Source of the DNA: Thiohalocapsa sp.
GTDB lineage: Bacteria; Pseudomonadota; Gammaproteobacteria; Chromatiales; Chromatiaceae
NCBI RefSeq assembly: GCF_022340605.1
Contig: NZ_JAJDNQ010000142.1
Span: forward strand, 1 to 64,000
DNA length: 64,000 nucleotides
Direction: 5' to 3'
Part shown: positions 26,411 through 37,818 of the stretch, piece after piece
Layout: every line of letters starts with the position of its first letter
Numbering within the stretch: the stretch's first letter is position 1
Translations under genes and position numbers: made by a program
The notes under the pieces: model-generated
What the model was told of the DNA's origin: nothing
The model's input: the letters and a program-made list of their open reading frames with translations, nothing else
Databases searched by the model: none

Positions 26411-26766
26411 CACATCAGTTTCACCACCATTTCCTGCCTCAGTCCCAGGACCTGGCAGGCGAGGTCCAGGGCCTGCTCGCTGAAGGTGTCGAGATCGCCC
26501 CAGCGGTCGGCGGTGTCCACCACATCGGTGATGGCATCCGACACCACGCGCAGGTCGTAGGCGCCGGCCGAGACCCGCTCGGGCGCTGCCTGTTGGGCAC
26601 AGACGTAGAGGCTCGGCTCCTGGCTGCCCATGGGCACCAGGGCCAAAATCCAGCGATAGGCGTGCGGGTCGTCGCTGTCGACGTCGCCCAGCACCGTGGC
26701 GCTGTGGTCGCCGACCTGATAGCGGTGTCTCGGCAGTGCGGTCTTGATGGCGGGGCGTTGTTCCAT
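26410..26766 (-). CDS. Small conserved-looking hypothetical protein
   Basis: 118 residues, soluble, no signal or membrane segment. N-terminal half looks like a beta-rich domain (YQVGDHSATVLGDV, YRWILALVPMGSQEPSLYVC); C-terminal half looks like two helices ending CQVLGLRQEMVVKLM. Codon use and third-position GC fit a real gene, and the frame is the only good one here. I do not recognise the family. It faces the DUF4407 gene across a terminator. Confidence 0.65.
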   Translation of the reverse strand: MEQRPAIKTALPRHRYQVGDHSATVLGDVDSDDPHAYRWILALVPMGSQEPSLYVCAQQAAPERVSAGAYDLRVVSDAITDVVDTADRWGDLDTFSEQALDLACQVLGLRQEMVVKLM

Positions 26767-26947
26767 GGCGTCTCCGGCAGCATTCGGCCCGATTAGCTCG
26801 GCCTGAAGTAAAGCTTATCTGCGCGGAAGATGGGTCTTGCACGCCCCGATGGCCAGCCCCCGGGACATCCCGCCGAATGGCGTCGCCCCGGAAGCGCCGA
26901 CGTTCAGTCGACCCGCCGCGTGCCCGGCTCCCTGGGGGCGCCGAATT

Positions 26948-27598
26948 TCAGTCCTTGTTGCCCCCCATCATTTTCATGGGCGCGGTCATCATCTTCATCG
27001 GATTGAAGCCGCTACCGCCGTTCTCTTCGTCACGACCGTAGTCAGGTCCATAGGGGCCATAGCCATAGGGACCATAGGGCGCATAGCCGTTGGGGCCATA
27101 GCCGGCTGCCGGCGGATAACCCTGCGGTCCATAGCCCGGCGCATAGCCCGCGTCGGGCGCATAGCCCGGCGCTCCACCCCAACCGGGTGCATAACCCGGT
27201 GCATAGCCGTAGCCCTGCGGCGGCATCTGCGGCTGGCCGTAGCCAGCGGGTGTACCGCCCTGTGGCGGCATCGGCATCTGGCCCTGGCCTATCTGCGGCG
27301 CCGGCGCCTGCTGGTAAGCCTGCTGGGGTGGCCCCTGCATCTGCTGCTGTGGCGGTTGCTGCGCGGCGCCAGTGGGCATCTGGGCGGGCATCTGGGCGGG
27401 CATCTGGGCTGGCGCCTGCGCCCCTGCCGGCGGCATGCTCGGGTAGAGCTGCGGCGGCATCCGCTCCGGCGGCGCCTCCTCCTTCTTGCCGCCGAACCAC
27501 TTGGATGGGTTCATCATGTCGGACATGTCCAGGGCCTGGACGCTGCCGCTGCCGAGCAGTGCGGCGAGACCGAAGGTGGTGATGGCTCTGGCGTGCAT
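26948..27598 (-). CDS. Secreted Pro/Gln/Gly/Tyr-rich low-complexity protein, possibly sulfur-globule-like
   Basis: 216 residues from the ATG at 27598, preceded by GGGAG. A classic signal peptide (AITTFGLAALLGSGSVQA) is followed by MSDMMNPSKWFGGKK. Then comes a PAQM triplet repeat, a Gln/Pro-rich middle, and a tail of GYAPGYAP and PYGPYGYGPYG repeats ending in FNPMKMMTAPMKMMGGNKD. Sulfur-globule envelope proteins of purple sulfur bacteria are also exported and rich in Gly and Tyr repeats, so a structural role in such an envelope is a reasonable guess, not a match I can prove. Neighbours give no help. Confidence 0.7.
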   Translation of the reverse strand: MHARAITTFGLAALLGSGSVQALDMSDMMNPSKWFGGKKEEAPPERMPPQLYPSMPPAGAQAPAQMPAQMPAQMPTGAAQQPPQQQMQGPPQQAYQQAPAPQIGQGQMPMPPQGGTPAGYGQPQMPPQGYGYAPGYAPGWGGAPGYAPDAGYAPGYGPQGYPPAAGYGPNGYAPYGPYGYGPYGPDYGRDEENGGSGFNPMKMMTAPMKMMGGNKD

Positions 27599-27782
27599 GA
27601 GGTACGACTCCCGTCTTGATTCCCGTCTCGATGCCACGGACCGATACACTGCACCGGCCGCGGACTGGCTGGATGCCAACACGTCAGTATAGGCAAGATC
27701 CCGCAGCCGAGCCGCGGCAATGACGCGTCGCCGCGCCCGTCGCTTACCATGGGCCAATCGCCACAGCAGGAGACACACACAG

Positions 27783-28259
27783 ATGGCCCATTGGCTGATG
27801 AAATCCGAGCCCGACGCCTTCGGCATCGACGACCTGGCAGCCCGCCCCCATCAGACAGAGCCCTGGGACGGCGTACGCAATTACCAGGCGCGCAACATGA
27901 TGCGCGACGAGATGAGGCTCGGCGACCTGGTCTTTTTCTACCATTCCAACACCAAGGAGCCCGGCATCGTCGGCATCGCAGAGGTGGCGCGCGAGGGCTA
28001 CCCCGACCACACTGCCTTCGACCCCAACGCCAAGTATTACGATCCAAAGAGCGACCCGGACGACCCGCGCTGGTTCATGGTGGACCTGCGCTACGTGCGC
28101 CACCTGAAGCGCACCGTCACGCTGACGGAGCTGAAAGACATCGCCGCAAGCGACCCCGACAGCCCCCTGGCGGACTTTCCGCTCGTGCGCCGCGGCAACC
28201 GGCTGTCCATCATGCCCGTCACCGACGCGCAGTGGACGCTGATCTTGGGCCTGGAGTAG
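27783..28259 (+). CDS. EVE-domain protein (thymocyte nuclear protein 1 type)
   Basis: 158 residues, cytoplasmic, single EVE domain of the PUA-like fold, thought to bind modified bases in DNA or RNA. Diagnostic blocks: HWLMKSEPDAFGIDDL, WDGVRNYQARNMMRDEM, GDLVFFYHSNTKEPGIVGIAEV, WFMVDLRYVRHLKR, and NRLSIMPVTDAQWTLIL. The ATG follows a CAGGAGACA ribosome site. Stand-alone EVE proteins are common housekeeping-like genes; a defence role is not suggested because no restriction genes are near. Confidence 0.93.
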   Translation: MAHWLMKSEPDAFGIDDLAARPHQTEPWDGVRNYQARNMMRDEMRLGDLVFFYHSNTKEPGIVGIAEVAREGYPDHTAFDPNAKYYDPKSDPDDPRWFMVDLRYVRHLKRTVTLTELKDIAASDPDSPLADFPLVRRGNRLSIMPVTDAQWTLILGLE

Positions 28260-28384
28260 CCCGGGAGGTGGGCGCGCCGTTTGCCGCAAGCACCTGAGTT
28301 GCCTAAGCTTTGGAAGGGCGAGAGCGGGGCGACATAGCCACGCCCGCCAGCCGAATCTCCACCCGCCGCCAGGACCGCCAAGCC

Positions 28385-28588
28385 ATGTCCGCGTCCCTCA
28401 AGCAAGCCTATGTCAGCCTGACCGACTACGTGCTCGTCGCCTCCACGGAGGTCGCAGTTCTGCACTATCGCAAGCAGAACGGGCATTGGCAGCCGACGTT
28501 GCCGGAACGCCTGGACGAGGGCTTGAGGCCGGAGCGGCTTGACGTCGTCGTGCCGCTGATGGAGATCCATCTGGATTCGGGGGTGTGA
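28385..28588 (+). pseudogene. Uma2-family endonuclease, C-terminal remnant
   Basis: The frame encodes QAYVSLTDYVLVASTEVAVL, then HYRKQNGHWQPTLPERL and VVVPLMEIHLD. This matches the last third of Uma2 (PD-(D/E)xK-like) proteins: tyrosine strand, hydrophobic strand, charged turn, and the closing LPLxEIY-type motif. Normal members are about 190 residues; here the catalytic N-terminal part is missing. The ATG at 28385 gives 67 codons but is probably not a functional gene. Confidence 0.6.
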
Positions 28589-28833
28589 CGGCACACGGCG
28601 CCTAGCGAGGCGCTGCCTCAGACCGACAACGGCATGAGGCGGCGCATGTCGCGTCCATCGACTCCACGCATGCAACAAGGGCCGAGGCCTAAGGCCCAAA
28701 ACGCGGCCGCTCAGCTCCGCTCGACTGCCGTTCCGGCCCTTGGCCCTTCCTGATCGATGCTGCGGTGCACACAAAACTTGACGCGTCGTCGCGCCAGAAT
28801 CTGCCCGCACTGAGCGCGGCTGTCGCCGCGCGT

Positions 28834-28850
28834 GCCGAGTGCAACTCGGC
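28834..28850. repeat. Short hairpin GCCGAGT/ACTCGGC after the ABC1-kinase gene
   Basis: Perfect 7-bp stem with loop GCA, ten bases beyond the stop of the ABC1 kinase gene. The related palindrome GCGCCGAG/CTCGGCGC lies at 30291-30311 on the other side of that gene, so both may be members of one REP-like family. No T-tract. The rest of 28589-28859 holds nothing I recognise. Confidence 0.6.
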
Positions 28851-28859
28851 GCCCGCCGG

Positions 28860-30185
28860 TCAGAGGTAGGGGTCGAGGAGCGCGCGCAGATCGACGCGGG
28901 CGCGCAACCGTCGGCAGAGCATGAACATGCCGGCGAACTTGCGCTGCAGGAACACGGTGATGGGCTCGGGGAGCTTGGTGAAGGCGTCTTCCATGAACAT
29001 GTCACGCCCCTGCACGTAGAGGCGCTCGAAGAGGTCCGACCGGCCGAAGTCGTAGACGCCGGGGGTGAGCACCTCGGAGGAGAGCTTGATGAGCGCCACC
29101 AGCGCGTCGGCGGTGGCGGCGTCGGCTTCGGGGTCGAGGTAGCCGAGCGCAAGGGACGCCTCGCGCAGACCGGCGGCGTCGTCGGCCAGCGCCGCAAGGG
29201 CCAACGCACGGTAATGCTCGCCCAGCTCCGCCGGCACCGGCAGCGCGGCGCCGAAGTCCAGCAGGACGATGCGCTTGGTCGCGGCATCGTAGAGGTAGTT
29301 GCCGAAGTTCGGATCGGTCTGCGCGAGGCCGAAGTCGAACAGCTCCCGTAGCATCAGCCGCACCAGCAGGGTCGCCGCGCGGTCGCGCTCGGCACGGCTG
29401 TAGCGCTGTTCGGCGAGGTGGTCGATGGATACGCCGTCGGCGAAGTCCATGGCCAGGATCCGCCCGGTGCTGAGGTCCGCGTGCACGGCCGGCACGAAGA
29501 AGTCCACGTCCTCGCCCACCAGGGCGCGGTAACGCATCAGCGCGGCGGCCTCGGCCGCATAGTCCGCCTCCTGGTGGAGCTGCATGCGCGCCTCCTCCAG
29601 CAGCGGGCCGACGTCCATCCCCTTGGGCACCATACCGAGGTTGCGGGCGAGAAAGGACAGGTTGTCGATATCGCTGTCGATGCTCTCGCGCACGCCCGGG
29701 AACTGGATCTTCAGCGCCAGCCGGCGGCCGTCCTTGGTCTCGGCGCGGTGCACCTGGCCGATGCTGGCGGCGGCCACCGGCGTGAACTCGAAGCGGCGGA
29801 ACGCCTTGTTCCAATCCCGACCCCACTCGCGCTCCAGCAGTTTGGTGAGCTGGCTCATGGGCATGGGCTCGGCGCGATCGCGCAGAGTGGCCATGATCTC
29901 CGCGGCCTCGGGCGTGAAAAGGTCGGTGCCGTCCATGGACATGAGCTGGCCCATCTTCATGACGGCACCGCGCATGCGGGCGAGCCGGTCGGTGAAGCGG
30001 CGGGTGGCCTCGGGGCTCAACTGGATGCGCGCCACCTCGCCACTCGCGCGGCTGCGCGCAAGCTCCAACATGCCGCGCAGACCGACGCCGGCGGCGAGGT
30101 CCGTGGTGGCGCGGCCCAGGTGCCAGAGCCGGCTCAGGCGGCGGCTCGGCACGTTGCGACCGGCCGGATTAATGGCTGCGGACAT
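28860..30185 (-). CDS. ABC1/AarF/UbiB-family atypical kinase
   Basis: 441 residues from the ATG at 30185, which has a GGAG site. ABC1-family hallmarks are present: the KxGQ motif MKMGQLMSM, an Ala-rich nucleotide loop in place of a Gly-rich one (AAASIGQVHRAE), the kinase Lys LALKIQFPGV, ExDYxxEA as HQEADYAAEAAA, catalytic QTDPNFGNYLY and LLDFGAA. The family supports ubiquinone and other quinone biosynthesis or lipid homeostasis. It lacks the C-terminal membrane helices of E. coli UbiB, so it belongs to the soluble AarF-like branch. It stands alone. Confidence 0.93.
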   Translation of the reverse strand: MSAAINPAGRNVPSRRLSRLWHLGRATTDLAAGVGLRGMLELARSRASGEVARIQLSPEATRRFTDRLARMRGAVMKMGQLMSMDGTDLFTPEAAEIMATLRDRAEPMPMSQLTKLLEREWGRDWNKAFRRFEFTPVAAASIGQVHRAETKDGRRLALKIQFPGVRESIDSDIDNLSFLARNLGMVPKGMDVGPLLEEARMQLHQEADYAAEAAALMRYRALVGEDVDFFVPAVHADLSTGRILAMDFADGVSIDHLAEQRYSRAERDRAATLLVRLMLRELFDFGLAQTDPNFGNYLYDAATKRIVLLDFGAALPVPAELGEHYRALALAALADDAAGLREASLALGYLDPEADAATADALVALIKLSSEVLTPGVYDFGRSDLFERLYVQGRDMFMEDAFTKLPEPITVFLQRKFAGMFMLCRRLRARVDLRALLDPYL

Positions 30186-30290
30186 GACGGAAAGCTCCTG
30201 TCGAGGTACTGGACCCCGGCTGTAAAGGGTTTGCCCAGAGATGCAGGCGTACGGACTGGACGGCAAGGGCACCTGTCCGACGCTGCGGAC

Positions 30291-30311
30291 GCGCCGAGTG
30301 GAGCTCGGCGC
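30291..30311. repeat. REP-like hairpin GCGCCGAG/CTCGGCGC
   Basis: Perfect 8-bp stem with loop TGGAG between the divergent ABC1-kinase and rsmA genes. It resembles the hairpin at 28834. Confidence 0.6.
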
Positions 30312-30418
30312 CCCCAGGGCACAAGGACTGGCGGACAAGGGTACTTGCCCCGGGGTTGGCTGGCATTGATGATGCTTCGCACCTGCATTACGCCAAGCAT
30401 CCGCCGCAATCGACCGCT

Positions 30419-31273
30419 ATGCCGCACCCGCCAGCCCCGTCCGAGCACCGCCCGCGCAAGCGCTTCGGGCAGAACTTCCTGCACGATCCCGGCACCATCC
30501 GCCGCATCCTGGCCGCGGTGGCGCCGGCGCCGGGCAAGCACCTGGTGGAGATCGGCCCTGGCCAGGGCGCGCTCACCGCCGGGCTGCTCGAGGCCGCCGG
30601 GGAGCTCGACGTCATCGAGCTGGACCGCGACCTGGTCGGCCCGCTCGCGCAGCGGCTCGGCGCGCTCGGCCGGCTGCGGGTGCACCAGGCGGATGCGCTG
30701 AAGTTCGACCTATGCGCGCTGCTCGGGGAGACCAAAGCCGAGACCGATGCCAGCGGGCGCCTGCGCCTGGTCGGCAACCTCCCCTACAACATCTCGACGC
30801 CGCTGTTGTTCCGCTTCCTCGAGCAGGCCCGCTGCATCGAGGACATGCACCTGATGCTGCAAAAGGAGGTCGTCGAGCGCCTCGCCGCCGAGCCCGGCTC
30901 GAAGTCCTACGGGCGGCTGTCGGTGATGGTGCAGAGCCAATGCGCGGTGGCGCGGGTGCTCACCGTCGGCCCCGGCGCCTTTACGCCGGCGCCCAAGGTG
31001 GATTCCGCCGTGGTGCGGCTGCGGCCGCTGCGACCGCCGCCGGTGAGCTTGCGCGACCCCGCGCTCCACGCGCGGCTGGTTGCCGCCGCCTTCTCGCAGC
31101 GGCGCAAGCGCATCAGCAACAGCCTGCGGGGGCTCGCGGATACCGCACTCATGGCGCGTTGCGGGCTGGACCCGGGGTCGCGCGCGGAGCAGCTCTCGGT
31201 TGCGGACTTCGCGCGGCTCGCCAACGCAGCGGCCGACGCAGCGCCCGGTTGCAATCCCGGAATCAATCCCTGA
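30419..31273 (+). CDS. rsmA: 16S rRNA (adenine1518-N6/adenine1519-N6)-dimethyltransferase
   Basis: Dimethylates two adjacent adenines in helix 45 of 16S rRNA during 30S maturation. 284 residues. Motifs: RKRFGQNFLHD, SAM-binding VEIGPGQGALT, acidic VIELDRDLV, QADALKFD, the catalytic NLPYNIS, and AFTPAPKVDSAVVRL, then FSQRRKRISNSL. ATG at 30419 is chosen since the family begins just before RKRFGQ. It precedes lon on the same strand. Confidence 0.97.
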   Translation: MPHPPAPSEHRPRKRFGQNFLHDPGTIRRILAAVAPAPGKHLVEIGPGQGALTAGLLEAAGELDVIELDRDLVGPLAQRLGALGRLRVHQADALKFDLCALLGETKAETDASGRLRLVGNLPYNISTPLLFRFLEQARCIEDMHLMLQKEVVERLAAEPGSKSYGRLSVMVQSQCAVARVLTVGPGAFTPAPKVDSAVVRLRPLRPPPVSLRDPALHARLVAAAFSQRRKRISNSLRGLADTALMARCGLDPGSRAEQLSVADFARLANAAADAAPGCNPGINP

Positions 31274-31409
31274 AATTGACGGGTCAATTGGCTAACTGCC
31301 GGGTACCGCCGCATGCGGTACACGGTCTCGTCGCCACCACGGATAGAACCGGCAATGCGCCGACACCGCCATTGCCGTCAGCGCCACATCGACACCCGTC
31401 ACCTGCGCC

Positions 31410-33839
<2,430 letters not shown>

Positions 33840-33931
33840 GTCCCAGTGAACAGGAAGCACCACGCGCACACGTCAGTCATAACGCCGGTCGGCCCATGTG
33901 GAGCACCGTATTCGGTACGGTGGGCGCCCGA

Positions 33932-33955
33932 TCGCGGCAAAGACGCCGCTCCCAC
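33932..33955. repeat. REP-like palindrome, family B, copy 1
   Basis: TCGCGGCAAAGACGCCGCTC then CCAC, the reverse of the GTGGGAGCGGCGTC-GCCGCGA type seen at 38317 and 46693. A separate hairpin CACCGTA/TACGGTG is at 33904-33922. Both lie in the gap after lon. Confidence 0.75.
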
Positions 33956-34047
33956 GGGAACAAGTCCTGACCCGCATGGATGATCGAGGCTCAGCAGAAA
34001 GGCCTGCAACCGCGCCCACCCCGCGGCCGCCTGCATTGTCACCTCAT

Positions 34048-34075
34048 AAGAAAGCCGCCCGAGGGCGGCTTTCTT
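34048..34075. terminator. Strong bidirectional terminator between lon and the periplasmic protein
   Basis: Perfect 12-bp stem AAGAAAGCCGCC / GGCGGCTTTCTT with loop CGAG, giving a T-rich tail on each strand. It serves the converging lon side and the gene at 34121. Confidence 0.9.
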
Positions 34076-34120
34076 CGCAGAATCGGCGTCGATCGGCGCC
34101 GGAGCGTGCATCACGCGGCG

Positions 34121-34687
34121 TTACTTGACCGTCACCTCGCCGGTGATGACGTTGCGGAAGTGGGCCACCACCCCGTCGCCGACCTTGAGCTGATCCAGCA
34201 GCTCCTTGTTCTCCACATTGAAGGTCCGGGTACTCTGGGCGCCTTTGACAGTAACGGTGCCGGCGGCCTTGTTGACGCCGACGACCTTGCCGTACAGGGT
34301 CAGGGTATCGATGATGCTGCCGGCGGGCTTCTTGCCGGGAACCCGCTCGGTCTCGGTGCTGCCCATCATGCCCATGGCGCCGGCATCGCGGCCGGACTGC
34401 AGCTCGATCAGGGCCGTTGAGGTCTCGGTGACGGTCACATGGTCGCCGATCTTGATCGCATCCAGGCGCTTTACCTCCGGCGGCACGTGCAGCACCTCGA
34501 AGCTGCCGTCGGCGGTCTTGAGGGTCATCAGCCGGGTGTCAGGGTTGACCACCATGACCTCGCCCTCGACGGTGGTCTGCACTGCATCAGCGGCGACTGG
34601 CTCGGTCTTCAGATCCACTTGTGCGAAGGTCGGTGCAGCGAACAGCATGCCAACTGCGGCGGCGATTACGACGGTTTGCTTGGACAT
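34121..34687 (-). CDS. Exported protein of unknown function
   Basis: 188 residues with a clean signal peptide (VVIAAAVGMLFAAPTFAQ). The mature part is beta-rich with two similar halves: VEGEVMVVNPDTRLMTLKTA to IKIGDHVTVTET, and YGKVVGVNKAAGTVTVKG to LKVGDGVVAHF. This looks like a duplicated small beta-barrel module, as in DUF5666-type proteins. It lacks Cys and membrane anchors, so it should be soluble in the periplasm. Strong GGAGGAG ribosome site. Function not known. Confidence 0.8.
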   Translation of the reverse strand: MSKQTVVIAAAVGMLFAAPTFAQVDLKTEPVAADAVQTTVEGEVMVVNPDTRLMTLKTADGSFEVLHVPPEVKRLDAIKIGDHVTVTETSTALIELQSGRDAGAMGMMGSTETERVPGKKPAGSIIDTLTLYGKVVGVNKAAGTVTVKGAQSTRTFNVENKELLDQLKVGDGVVAHFRNVITGEVTVK

Positions 34688-34865
34688 GAACTCCTCCTCG
34701 AAGTGGTATTACCCATGTACTTCAGACGCCGCGAGAGCGTAACCGTGTCCCGGAGTTGGCGCAAGCGATGGCGAGCACAACCGCGTGCCAAAAAAATGCC
34801 CGGTACCCTACGTCGCTATCGGCGAGCGCATAGGGCGCTGGCAACGCGCATCGCCGGGCTCAGAA

Positions 34866-34902
34866 GACGCCGAGATTGGCCAGGCTGGCCAATTTCGGCG
34901 TC
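34866..34902 (-). terminator. Long hairpin downstream of the OmpA-family gene
   Basis: Nearly perfect 16-bp stem GACGCCGAGATTGGCC / GGCCAATTTCGGCGTC (one G-T pair) with loop AGGCT, 35 bp after the OmpA stop on its strand. The T-run afterwards is weak (TTCT), so it could be a terminator or an RNA-stabilising element. Confidence 0.6.
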
Positions 34903-34936
34903 TCCTGGCCTAATCGGCATCGCTCTAGCGCAATTG

Positions 34937-35947
34937 CTATTCCTGCACGAGCCTCAGCTCAACTCGACGCTCGCGCTGAAGCGCCTTTGTATCAGCCTGT
35001 TCGGCGGCGGGGCCCGCAGCACCCCGACCACTTATCTCCACGCGGTCGCTTGGCACCCCTTTACCGCTCAAATGCTGCGCCACAGCCTCAGCCCGTTGTT
35101 CGGATAGGGAGAGATTGTAGGCGTGGTCACCGCGGGAATCCGCGAACCCCGTGATCTCCAATCGCAAGTTCGGCTCCGCCTTGAGTTGTTCCGCAACCTG
35201 CCCCAGGATGGGTAAGTACTCGGCCGCCACGTCGGTTTTGTTGGTGCTGAAATAGATGACCTGCGTCCCTGCCTGCTCTGCCGGCAGCGTCTCGGCTGCC
35301 GTTTCCGCCGGCGGGTTCTCGGGAGTCGGACCTGCAGCGGCCTCCTTGGCCCGAGCCTCTGCTGACTTGCGGTTCAGGACGATCTGATCTACTTGCAGCG
35401 TCCCAGGCGCACCACCTTCGCCCAGAGCGGGACTGACGGCGACGGCATGCACCTCAGCGGGATTGAACGCAACCTTGCGGCTGTCAGCGGACGCCCAATC
35501 CGGCAGACCGAAGGCATCCAGCTTGATCGTTCGGGTGTCGCCTTGAGCGGCAGCGGGTAAGGTGTATCGATAATGCGCAAAACTTCCGTCGTCGATGAAC
35601 GCCTGCTGGGGCAGAAGCACTTCTATGGGATGATCGCTGGAATAGCTGATGGTAACGCTGTCGACCTCGGCCAGGCTGTAAGGCAAATCGGCCTGGATCT
35701 GCAGCCACGGCCAGTCGCTGCCTTGTTTCGGCGCAGCGACGTACTTGAGTTTCATGACCCCGTTGTTCACCACTTGGTCCGGGGCCTCGGCAGCGGTACC
35801 CAAGCTGTCGCTTGTATAGGCCCAGGCCACCGGCGGCAGCAGGATGTTCACCTGCGAGATCCCGGCGTCCCATTGCCCCCAGGCGGTGCCGACGGGGATC
35901 AACCCCGCGAGCAAAGGTCCCCAAAAAAAGCGTCTGCTGAGTTTCAT
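34937..35947 (-). CDS. OmpA-family protein with an N-terminal beta domain
   Basis: 336 residues with a signal peptide (WGPLLAGLIPVGTAWG). Residues about 25-195 look like a beta-sandwich, perhaps ligand-binding (WAYTSDSLGTAAEAPDQVVN, IKLDAFGLPDWASADSRKV). A short Ala/Pro linker follows, then a C-terminal OmpA-like peptidoglycan-binding domain: VIYFSTNKTDVAAEYLPIL, LEITGFADSRGDHAYNLSLS, QRAEAVAQHL, VPSDRVEISGRGAA. The OmpA domain anchors the protein to the cell wall; no beta-barrel segment is seen, so it is not a classic porin. The N-terminal partner is unknown. Confidence 0.88.
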   Translation of the reverse strand: MKLSRRFFWGPLLAGLIPVGTAWGQWDAGISQVNILLPPVAWAYTSDSLGTAAEAPDQVVNNGVMKLKYVAAPKQGSDWPWLQIQADLPYSLAEVDSVTISYSSDHPIEVLLPQQAFIDDGSFAHYRYTLPAAAQGDTRTIKLDAFGLPDWASADSRKVAFNPAEVHAVAVSPALGEGGAPGTLQVDQIVLNRKSAEARAKEAAAGPTPENPPAETAAETLPAEQAGTQVIYFSTNKTDVAAEYLPILGQVAEQLKAEPNLRLEITGFADSRGDHAYNLSLSEQRAEAVAQHLSGKGVPSDRVEISGRGAAGPAAEQADTKALQRERRVELRLVQE

Positions 35948-36450
35948 GTTTCCCTCGGTTTGCTAGCTGGCTGCGCGACTCTAGGCAATTCACTGAGGCC
36001 AAAATTTGCCTCAATTGCAGGTGGGAGCGCGATGCATTCACTGTGGTCGCGCAGAGCGAATACACGACATCGGCCACCGTCACAAAGGTCCACGGTACCG
36101 TACCTGTTTAGCCCAACTCGCGATAACCCCAGACCGCGGACGATTCCGCTAGACGCGCAAACCTTTCGGACGAACTGACGGGCAATACCCAGCCGAGGAA
36201 AAGGGATCAAGCCCAGCCTCCGTGGGGCTTTCCCCATGCCCCGCCGCTCACGCATCCACAGAAGCGGCCTGCCGCCTCACATCACATCATCCAGGCGGCT
36301 GCAACCGGGCGACCTGAAGATTCGGTGCGGATCGATACCTGCTTGCCGCTCTGCTGCGATGTCAGGCTAGTCGTCGTCCCGTTGGTCCCTACCGGGGCCG
36401 GTGGAAGCGTGCGGGCTGAGGGATAGGTCCTCGCGGACCTGCAAGCGAAG
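35948..36450. other. Intergenic region of about 500 bp without a recognised gene
   Basis: It must hold the OmpA-gene promoter and the 3' flank of prpF. Open frames on both strands look random. I see no tRNA, no clear repeat family and no good promoter match. Confidence 0.5.
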
Positions 36451-37629
36451 TCAGAGAACATCCCCGGGCACACGCACCCACCCTTCCATCAGCACCCGGG
36501 CGCTGCGGCTCATGACGACCGTGTCGATGCACCAATCGCCGCTGCGCTCGGAGGCGGCGGCGCCGACCTTCAGCGTGCCGGAGGGATGGCCGAACGTGAC
36601 CGAGTCACGCGGGCCACCACCGGCCACGCGGTTCACCAGGGTGCCGGGAATGGACGCGGCGCTGGCGATCGCCACGGCAGCGGTGCCCATCATGGCGTGG
36701 TGCAGCTTGCCCATGGACAGGGCGCGGACGTTGAGGTCGATGTCCGCCGCCTTGACGGTCTTGCCGCTGGAGGCGGTGTAGTCCCTGGCAGACGCGCAGA
36801 TGGCCACCTTCGGCGTGTGCTGGCGGGTGACGGCCTCCGAGACGTCCGCGATCAGCCCCATGCGCACTGCCCCGTGGGCGCGAATGGTCTCGAAGCGTTC
36901 CAGCGCTGCCGGGTCGCCGTTGATGGCGTCTTGCAGCTCGGTGCCGTCGTAGCCCAGGTCCTCGGCTTGCAGGAAGATCGTCGGGATGCCGGCGTTGATC
37001 ATGGTGACTTCGAAGGTGCCGACTCCCGGGACTTCGAGCGTGTCAGTCAGGCTGCCGGTGGGGAACACGGCCTCGCCCGCGTCGATGGGGCTGACGAACT
37101 CCACCGGCACCTCCGCGGCCGGGAAGGTCACACCGTCCAGCTCGAAGTCGCCGGTCTCCTGGACCTCGCCGTTGGTGATGGGCACGTGGTTGACGATGGT
37201 CTTGGCGATGTTCTGCTGCCAGACGCGCACGGCGCAGACGCCGTTCTCGGGGATGCGCTCCGGGCCCACCAAGCCGTGCGCGATGGCGAAGGCGCCCACG
37301 GCGGCACTCAAGTTGCCGCAGTTCCCGGACCAGTCGACGAAGGGCGTGTCGATGGACACCTGGCCGAACAGGTAGTCCACGTCATGATCCGGCCGCTCGC
37401 TTTTGGACAAGATCACGGTCTTGGAGGTGCTAGACGTGGCACCGCCCATGCCGTCGGTGTGCTTGCCGTAGGGGTCGGGGCTGCCGATGACCCGCAGCAG
37501 CAGCTTGTCGCGGGCCTCTCCCGGCATGCGGGCGGCCTCGGGCAGATCGGTCAGCTTGAAGAAGACGCCCTTGCTGGTGCCGCCGCGCATGTAGGTGGCG
37601 GGGATTCTGATCTGGGGTGCATGGGGCAT
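36451..37629 (-). CDS. prpF: 2-methylaconitate cis-trans isomerase PrpF
   Basis: Isomerises the 2-methylaconitate made by AcnD so it can be hydrated to 2-methylisocitrate. 392 residues from the ATG at 37629. Family blocks: PATYMRGGTSKGVFF, GSPDPYGKHTDGMGGATSST, SGNCGNLSAAVGAFA with the active-site Cys, NAGIPTIFLQAEDLG, and RVAGGGPRDSVTFGHPSG. It belongs with acnD and prpC, from which it is separated here by yjdM, ilvD and a thioesterase gene. Confidence 0.96.
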   Translation of the reverse strand: MPHAPQIRIPATYMRGGTSKGVFFKLTDLPEAARMPGEARDKLLLRVIGSPDPYGKHTDGMGGATSSTSKTVILSKSERPDHDVDYLFGQVSIDTPFVDWSGNCGNLSAAVGAFAIAHGLVGPERIPENGVCAVRVWQQNIAKTIVNHVPITNGEVQETGDFELDGVTFPAAEVPVEFVSPIDAGEAVFPTGSLTDTLEVPGVGTFEVTMINAGIPTIFLQAEDLGYDGTELQDAINGDPAALERFETIRAHGAVRMGLIADVSEAVTRQHTPKVAICASARDYTASSGKTVKAADIDLNVRALSMGKLHHAMMGTAAVAIASAASIPGTLVNRVAGGGPRDSVTFGHPSGTLKVGAAASERSGDWCIDTVVMSRSARVLMEGWVRVPGDVL

Positions 37630-37818
37630 GCGATGGATCCTCTGGGGCAGGCTGGAGGGGCAGTCGCTGGGGTACGATGCGCAGGTCGCCGGCGCCGCCT
37701 GCATCGGCATCCACGAGAAACCGATGACATCGGGCAGCCCCGGGAGACGGTTCCCTCCGAATGCCAGCGCGGTCAAAGCAGAGTGGATACGTTGATCGAT
37801 TGAGAGAGAAAAGCGTTT

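Noticed and set aside
27783-28588. EVE-domain gene plus Uma2 remnant as a defence island
   Set aside because: Uma2 is truncated and no restriction or other defence gene is nearby.
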